This document shows positions 59,501 to 64,000 of a stretch of 64,000 bases of DNA, piece by piece. Source of the DNA: Prorocentrum cordatum. Taxonomy: Eukaryota > Sar > Dinophyceae > Prorocentrales > Prorocentraceae. The position numbers and the translations under genes are program-made. The first letter of the stretch is position 1; each line of letters begins with the position of its first letter. The notes below the pieces were generated by a model, which was given only the letters and a program-made list of their open reading frames with translations, did no database searches and was not told the DNA's origin. The stretch is from contig CAUYUJ010018879.1 of NCBI GenBank assembly GCA_963575745.1, positions 105,001 to 169,000 on the forward strand, given 5' to 3'.

Positions 59501-62500
59501 GGAGGTGACCGAACTGCGCGCCTGGCTCCAAGTCTTGCAACATTGCGGCAACATTCCCAGCACTCTCGTGCCTCCAGCTGGCTTCGGAATAACCGCACAA
59601 ATCGTAGCTAACCACGCTGTCGGCCAAGTTTGCAGTAGCTCCGCTTGATTGAGGATACAAGTGAGCTCCGTAAGTCCATCATGAGGCATACGTTGAAGAT
59701 CAATTGGGCCCAAGCCATCAACTCCCCTCGCTTTGTTTGGTGATTGTCGTCTAAGTATCGATTCAATCTGTCCTTCATTCAGTGGTGGCAAGGGGTCTTC
59801 ACGAGCATCCCTGGCCAATCCTTCCAAAGTCCAAAGCAAGTGCTCCTTGCTGTCATTGTCCTCCTGCCAAACTCCCTGCCAAAAGTCCTTCTTCGTGCGA
59901 ATGAGTACGCAGGGGTCTGCAGTGTCCACTCCATCTAAGATGATCTCACGCGGTAGTGGGTCAGGAGGAGGAGCACGAACGTGTCGATGAATAGCACCTG
60001 GCCTCTTAGCCCACATCTGCTTAGCCCAGTCCATGAAGGCTTGGCGTGACTTGACTAATGAGCGCCCCTGGGCGCGGTCGACCCACACGTTGGTGTGCTC
60101 CTGGAGCTGCTCCAACTCAGTCTGGCTGAGGTGCGACACCTGCAGGGCAACATCCTTCCACTCTTGCACTGTGGTGGTCAGGGCCTTTTTCCCGAAGACT
60201 TCATGCTGCTTGGCTTCTGTCAGGCTATGGACCATGGAACGAAAGCCAGCAAGGCATTTCTCCGCCTCTGGAGGGTCCCTGCCTGAGCGTGTCAAGGCAA
60301 CGCCTCGAGCCAGCAGTGTGGAAGCGATCCCCCACCATTCTGCTACAGGGTCGCACATGTGAGGTCGACCTGGCGCTGGGCGCATCTTCCTCCATGAAAT
60401 TGAATATCCTTGCCCTCTGCCGAAAAACACAGCGGGGTCCTCCACATCGCTGACCGCCACAATAGCCCGCTCCAAAGTAGTGACCCATCGCCCGTATCTA
60501 TCATCCAAGGTGGAGCGTTGAGCAGGCCTCCAGGTCGACAGGGGGCCTGTCGACAACTGTGCTGCTGCTGTACGTGGTCTGAAGGTATCCTGCTCCACTT
60601 CGCCATAGATCTTGAGCCATTCTGCCTGCTCCACCTTGAACGCGACTTTGGGGCCTTCTGGCTGTGGCTCCTGAGAAGGCAGGCCATCGAAATCCTCTCG
60701 TAGCTCTTCAGGAAGTTCCTGTCTGCGTGCATCTGCCACCTGCTTGCGTTTCAGGGATCGCTTGCTGTCTGGGTTTGGCTCCTGCTGGGGGCGGTTGGCC
60801 CTGGGTAGCGGTTCAGGAAGCTCCAACGACCTATGCCACCAAGTCCGCTTGGCGTCCAGCACGTCAATGGCAATGGCGCAGTGAGTCTTCCAAGGTACCG
60901 CTACTACCTGCCTGAGCCTGATGCGGTCCGAAGTAAGCTGCTTAGAGACAATAGCATAATCATACATTCGTCCCTGGCCCTTGTCGCACGTGAACTTGCA
61001 GTTCGGAAGCGCAATCCGACCTCTGAGTCTGTCCACCCATCCACTATCCAACAGGGTCTGCGGTTCATTGTTCCAGCCCGCCACAATCGCCCAAGGATCT
61101 GCCAGAGCTTTGGTAAAAGCGCCCAAAGCCACCAACACCTCATTGTTGTACTGCGAAATCCCCAGTGACGGTAGCAAGTACGCTGCAATGTATACAAGGT
61201 TGCCTGACTTGAGATGCAGCGTCGTGGCCGAGAAGCCTTTGAAGGGATCCATGCGCGAGTCGGCAATCGCCTGGTCCCTCAATCGATCGAACTGCGTAGC
61301 TGCCAAGTGACAGCGCGTGAGAAGCCACTCACCTGCAGAGATGCCTGAGTCCGACCTCCCAGAAGCAAAGCCTGCCTTGAAAGAGAGCCTCCACCCGTCC
61401 TTCCTGAGCTCCTCGGTCCAGTGGGCGCACTTGGTGTCGGGGACATGCGTCTCGACCAGCCCGACGATGGCATAGGTGTGTTTGTGACTGTTCACAAAGC
61501 TGCGAACCTTGGCGCCCCATTCTGTGATGTTCGCGAAGAGCATCGTCACATGCTTGTCGGACGTACGGTGCTGCAGTACTGCTGGCTCTTCGTGTGTGGG
61601 CGCATTGTCACGAGCGTGGGTCTGTCTGCCACGTTGCGTTCCTGACACCACATTACAGTCCCGAGGAAGGGCGGTATCCAGCAAAGGCAGACTCGACGAG
61701 GAGTTCCCCGAGACACCCAAGAGCGCAGCCTCAGGGCCTCCAAGAGAAACCTCCCGAGACGGGGCAGGGCTGGAGCCTATGGCGTCAGGCCTGCATCCTA
61801 TGTTAGACTCCACCGTACAGAGCTCCCCCTCGTTCCCGAACTGGTCATCGAGGTTGGCGAAGGGGTCAGCATCAGGATCGTCCAAGTCATCACACCGAAC
61901 TCGACCTCCGTCCGCAGGCAGAGGAGCAAACCGATGACCGTCAGGAGCCTCAGAAGCCTGATGTTGCATGGCATGTGGAATCGTACTATGATTGGCCTGT
62001 CCCAGACTGGTCTCCGCATCCGCCAACATCACCAGGTGAGCAATGCAAGCATCAACGTCCGCCAGATCATCCTCAGGGTCAGGCTGTCTGGGGCGAGGAA
62101 GCCGCACCGTAGGGAAAGCCGAGCCCAAAAGCCTCCTGAACATGGCTCTCAGCTCATCCAAGCGCTCCCAGTGGCGTCGCTGCAGCAGAACACGCCTCTC
62201 AATGGGCGCCGTACGTAGCCGATCAAGGAAAGCCTCTCGCCTGGGCTCAGACTGCCCCCATGCCAACTCACATAATTCTTCCATGACTGATTGTAAGGTG
62301 CGGCCTGGAAACCATGCCTGCAACAAGCGGCGCAAGGGCTCGTTCCCTTGTCGCTCCAGGATCGCGCGCAGAAACGCCTCGCACCAAAGTCGCCAGTCAC
62401 CACTGCCAGCGTTCAGCCCAAGATGTACGTCAAACCAAGCCGCTGCCCAATCTCTGAGGTCAGCTCGCATATCTGCATAGTCCTGTACTGCCATCGCTCT

Positions 62501-62767
62501 GGTCTCGTCAGCAGGCGGCAGGCCCATGGCCTGTGGTGCGTCGGTTGCCGTCACGACTTCACCAATGCTGCCTGCCTCACAAGATGGGCGAGTCCAGCAA
62601 ACTCCTGAGCTCCCACCCACACGCGCTGAGACCCCCGCCTCCTGTGGAGAGGGTGCCCTGGCGGGTGGAAAGCCCAGGTGCGACTGTGAACCTGCACTGC
62701 TCTGGGCAGCCCAGGATTTGCGCTCTGACGCCTGAAATCCTCCAGCTGGTTGAGGGACTGACCGCAT
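56549..62767 (-). CDS. Non-LTR retrotransposon (LINE) ORF2 polyprotein
   Basis: About 2072 residues from the first ATG after the upstream ORF stop (62767; gap 13 nt); ATG 62527 is an alternative start. Domains in order: an unassigned region with WAAAWFDVHLGLNAGSGDWR; an EEP-type endonuclease, residues ~408-630 (catalytic-type Glu in VGLVETH, E439; MYDY D603; KTH H629). The usual GD(F/W)N Asp is replaced in AGWNNEP (G564). Reverse transcriptase ~996-1330: motif A LLDIAKFYDS (D1135), FVDD at 1225-1228. Zinc knuckle CPRC...ETLFHRIWQC (1581-1598). RNase H ~1672-1830 with all four acidic residues: FGDGSGG D1676, SRAEIAAL E1727, VTDCQPVL D1747, NMCADELAG D1817. A Cys-rich tail lies at ~1893-1922. 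It would copy its own RNA into new sites by target-primed reverse transcription. It is intron-free and the largest real gene here. Endonuclease competence is doubtful. Confidence 0.92.
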   Translation of the reverse strand: MRSVPQPAGGFQASERKSWAAQSSAGSQSHLGFPPARAPSPQEAGVSARVGGSSGVCWTRPSCEAGSIGEVVTATDAPQAMGLPPADETRAMAVQDYADMRADLRDWAAAWFDVHLGLNAGSGDWRLWCEAFLRAILERQGNEPLRRLLQAWFPGRTLQSVMEELCELAWGQSEPRREAFLDRLRTAPIERRVLLQRRHWERLDELRAMFRRLLGSAFPTVRLPRPRQPDPEDDLADVDACIAHLVMLADAETSLGQANHSTIPHAMQHQASEAPDGHRFAPLPADGGRVRCDDLDDPDADPFANLDDQFGNEGELCTVESNIGCRPDAIGSSPAPSREVSLGGPEAALLGVSGNSSSSLPLLDTALPRDCNVVSGTQRGRQTHARDNAPTHEEPAVLQHRTSDKHVTMLFANITEWGAKVRSFVNSHKHTYAIVGLVETHVPDTKCAHWTEELRKDGWRLSFKAGFASGRSDSGISAGEWLLTRCHLAATQFDRLRDQAIADSRMDPFKGFSATTLHLKSGNLVYIAAYLLPSLGISQYNNEVLVALGAFTKALADPWAIVAGWNNEPQTLLDSGWVDRLRGRIALPNCKFTCDKGQGRMYDYAIVSKQLTSDRIRLRQVVAVPWKTHCAIAIDVLDAKRTWWHRSLELPEPLPRANRPQQEPNPDSKRSLKRKQVADARRQELPEELREDFDGLPSQEPQPEGPKVAFKVEQAEWLKIYGEVEQDTFRPRTAAAQLSTGPLSTWRPAQRSTLDDRYGRWVTTLERAIVAVSDVEDPAVFFGRGQGYSISWRKMRPAPGRPHMCDPVAEWWGIASTLLARGVALTRSGRDPPEAEKCLAGFRSMVHSLTEAKQHEVFGKKALTTTVQEWKDVALQVSHLSQTELEQLQEHTNVWVDRAQGRSLVKSRQAFMDWAKQMWAKRPGAIHRHVRAPPPDPLPREIILDGVDTADPCVLIRTKKDFWQGVWQEDNDSKEHLLWTLEGLARDAREDPLPPLNEGQIESILRRQSPNKARGVDGLGPIDLQRMPHDGLTELTCILNQAELLQTWPTAWLATICAVIPKPAGGTRVLGMLPQCCKTWSQARSSVTSSWSDGLSAFWDTAIRGSSALRAAMTRSLMDEASATAGKATATVLLDIAKFYDSISFTLLVVAARGLNFPPTVLLMEILLFMAPRILKEGSVISEPFCPGRSIVAGSSHGVCLGKVFLHSVLEAAHARAPQASLWTFVDDTVARSEGTQATVVSEMEGLAEAFSEGFRLKRLTVSDKTVVLASSPELGKRIARIFRARGMPAKFASVGVDLGVDTAAGRFRTRKKARQRMAKASGRFSRIVKMRRLAGLRKVTQGAWRTGALPQASFGHQVYGMPPSQVLLLRRQAARTVSGMGKGKCLTTVLQTVLGDGDPALELRRQLVDAWLQLWKRFPALQPRIRRSWGIVRSQLDSLGAKRWRGIRGPIAAVQATLIEAGWEPREPDLWERPEHAEHAWRFPRMGDPDFDLLPMADHADLLHEFVSDMKAKLWQGAAGHEAGDSLKEGADLLPLQQEPRRFESRGQSDLWGITLCVASGGQWPRQRQVDCGYTVDVTCPRCKAAPETLFHRIWQCVCNVDHQDFCSTQPLASQATAQWEADPSLWLRGVPSRDLTCPVFLDPLEAPPLTYYGSSRLSEFCVAPGQDPPHIFGDGSGGKYSSDPRRRRCGSGVALIRRAEDGSWEPVSGVSSPLLGPRQAVSRAEIAALAIALEETTGPIIYVTDCQPVLDGWRAGRAHGKLGPNQDLWFRVAVALRYRGVAEVQVAWTAAHLEDSGKALSARQVFLTAGNMCADELAGGAADEALFQYTRQPAPSTDIYDCIAHLVRRRARRALICSLQVDPWQATRLAKVRVPPPSRKAVALRDTSHDCEQVGNRWRCRVCSQIVASTQLLKFCAQSCPGLAPEVRGQKSEWSQFVLRTGEILIGATSAHSSHKIFYWPEFSLHFCVCCGLTATVDGRWLARPCQEPSPKGAQNLDRIRRGIFPSHRGPPKAVLLARVRREASDAVQRAREAREEGSILLPHGDGGVGGTARRPTRIPRRDGGDSSSD

Positions 62768-62780
62768 GGAGGGCGATGCC

Positions 62781-64000
62781 TCAGGAAGGACGTGGCTCCA
62801 CAGAGTACCCGTGGCGCCAGTGGCGCCCGACTGACTCGCCCACGTCAAAGCCGTACTGCTCGCAGTCCCAGACGGCATAGAACACGGTGTACACGTCGAA
62901 GGGGTCCCCGTCATCTCAACCGATATCGAAAGTGGGGCCCACTGCATCTTAACGCGAACCTTCCGAATTGTGTCCAGCGCTTCGTAGTAGAACTTGTCAG
63001 ACCGCATAGCTCGACCAGAGGGAGCACATGCATGAGCAAGAACGTGGTATGCACATCCAAATGGAATGTCCGTGCCTGGGTAACATTGGAATGGCGGCGT
63101 GCGCGTGATGAGCTTGAGCACCCCAGCTGACACAGAAGTCCCTGAATCAGGTAGCTGCTGGGCACTCGCTGTTGGGCCCCCCCCTGCGCTCGAACTTGGC
63201 CAATCTATCTCGCACTGAGGCAAACTGTGCCTGTTGATCTGGTCGGGAGCCGTGTCCCTCTGCAGCTTGGCCAAGGGCTCCGAAGTGGTCTCTGCACCAT
63301 CACCACCCGCACTAGCTGACTCTGGCTGGGAACCCTCTGCGCCTCCTGGCTTGGGCTGGGGTTCATCTTCAGCATCCTGCACCCGACGACGTTTGGCCAG
63401 TAGCCGCATCTTCTGTGATTCATGCTCCTGGACCACTCGCTTGGCCTCGTCCAGAGCTGAGGCGAAAAGATCCTTGGCCTTCGTGGAAAGGAGCTCCCGC
63501 AACTGTGTGGTACGTTCTTCGATCCGTAGGCGATCGTCCTCATCCAGCTCCAATCCATCAGGCATGTCTGACAGGAGGCCCAGATCGAAGTCCAGGGTAC
63601 CCACCTTGCCAGACACGAGGTCCTCCAGCTTGATCCTCGCAGGCGCTGGTCCTGGTTCAGGTGCAGCAGATTTGCCTGTGGCAGCGAGCTTGCGGGCGAG
63701 CTCCGCATGTTGGGTGTCCATGATCTCCAACTCTGCACGAAGGCCCATGATGTAGTCCTCGTGCTCCTGCAGCTGGGCCTTCCACTTGTCATGCTTGTCC
63801 AGCTCACGAGAGAGCCGCTGAAGGAGCTTGTCACATTCACGTCGTGATTCTGCCAGTCGCTGCTCCATGGTCTTCTCGATGACAGGGGGGGCAGGCTTTG
63901 CCAGGATGTTGATGCGCGCCTGAACCCGCGTGGCCAAGTTCTTGTCACCCGTCTTGTTGGCGATGGCCAGCAGAGAACCCAGCTCAGTAGCATCCAGGCC
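62781..64000 (-). pseudogene. LINE ORF1, 5' end beyond window, frameshifted
   Basis: The minus frame is open to base 64000 (ATELGSLLAIANKTGDKNLA at the edge), so the start lies outside. A coiled-coil region follows (EKTMEQRLAESRRECDKLLQ, then KWKAQLQEHEDYIMGLRAEL). Next come an acidic stretch, a basic patch KRRRVQD and a Pro/Ser/Gly linker, then FYYEALDTIRKVRVKMQWAP. At the G/C run 62933-62940 the sense frame slips by one: TFDIG, a TGA (62916-62918), then DDGDPFDVYTVFYAVWDCEQ and GRHWRHGYSVEPRPS to TGA at 62781-62783. The original frame stays open by chance and joins ORF2, giving a false fusion. A single-base deletion plus a nonsense change would explain it. As drawn, the protein cannot be made in full. 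Function inferred: RNA-binding or assembly partner of ORF2. Confidence 0.75.

Noticed and set aside
56549-63937. Single 2462-residue polyprotein
   Set aside because: Its start is a TTG inside a frame that continues to the window edge, and about 55 residues before 62767 are out-of-frame translation; better described as ORF1 plus ORF2.

Overview
This window looks like nuclear DNA of a dinoflagellate with a very large, repeat-choked genome. A Prorocentrum-like species is my guess and is not proven. The evidence is high GC, almost no intact protein genes, dense simple-sequence arrays, many short inverted-repeat elements, decayed retroelements, and one 15-nt remnant of the dinoflagellate trans-spliced leader (6649-6663). 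A fixed 100-N scaffold gap sits at 11337-11436.

The one large well-supported coding locus is a non-LTR (LINE) retroelement on the minus strand at the right edge (56549 to beyond 64000). It reads as one very long open frame. On inspection it is two neighbouring ORFs. The upstream one (62781->64000, coiled coil) has a one-base frame slip and a TGA near its end. The second (56549-62767) carries endonuclease, reverse transcriptase, zinc knuckle and RNase H. Two older decayed coding remnants lie at 27885-29110 (-) and 49195-50090 (+). A GC-rich ORF (6698-7396, +) directly follows the relict spliced leader and is probably a retrocopy.

Most of the rest is non-autonomous DNA elements. I name the families F1-F12. 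F1: hAT-like, ends with GTCGGGC, 8-bp target duplications. F2: 162-163 bp, 5-bp target duplications, seven copies all in one orientation. F3: long terminal inverted repeats enclosing TCC arrays, 5-bp target duplications. F4: ends CTTTGTGGGCCC, 8-bp duplications. F5: 165 bp, TA-flanked. F6: ends GGCATCGCTCGGACGT. F7 and F8: TA-flanked, ends CAGTCGG. F9: 227 bp with GTTCTTAGAAC palindromes. F10: ends GGCGCTCCGCGCGG. F11: fold-back with a GATGCATC core. F12: ends TCGGG(T/C)CGG(G/A)CGAAAG. No transposase gene is visible, so all must be mobilised in trans or be dead.

Layout: 1-5 kb, nested F1/F11, F3 and F4 insertions. 5-8 kb, pyrimidine arrays, relict leader and its ORF. 8-16 kb, F4, F6 and F10, a duplicated ~0.85-0.95 kb repeat, the gap and purine arrays. 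16-20 kb, G-rich and 50-bp minisatellites. 20-25 kb, an AT-rich inverted-arm domain, then F7/F8/F2/F3. 25-30 kb, the decayed ORF. 30-40 kb, a dense mix of F2/F1/F12/F11. 40-42.2 kb, three abutting satellites. 42-46 kb, F1 with an expanded CA-type microsatellite. 46-52 kb, CCAAGACGGCC-type arrays and the decayed ORF1. 52-56 kb, GAC/CGT/TCC arrays and a doubly nested F3. 56.5-64 kb, the LINE. Several short minus-strand coiled-coil-like segments bounded by AG and GT/GC could be micro-exons, but this is unproven.
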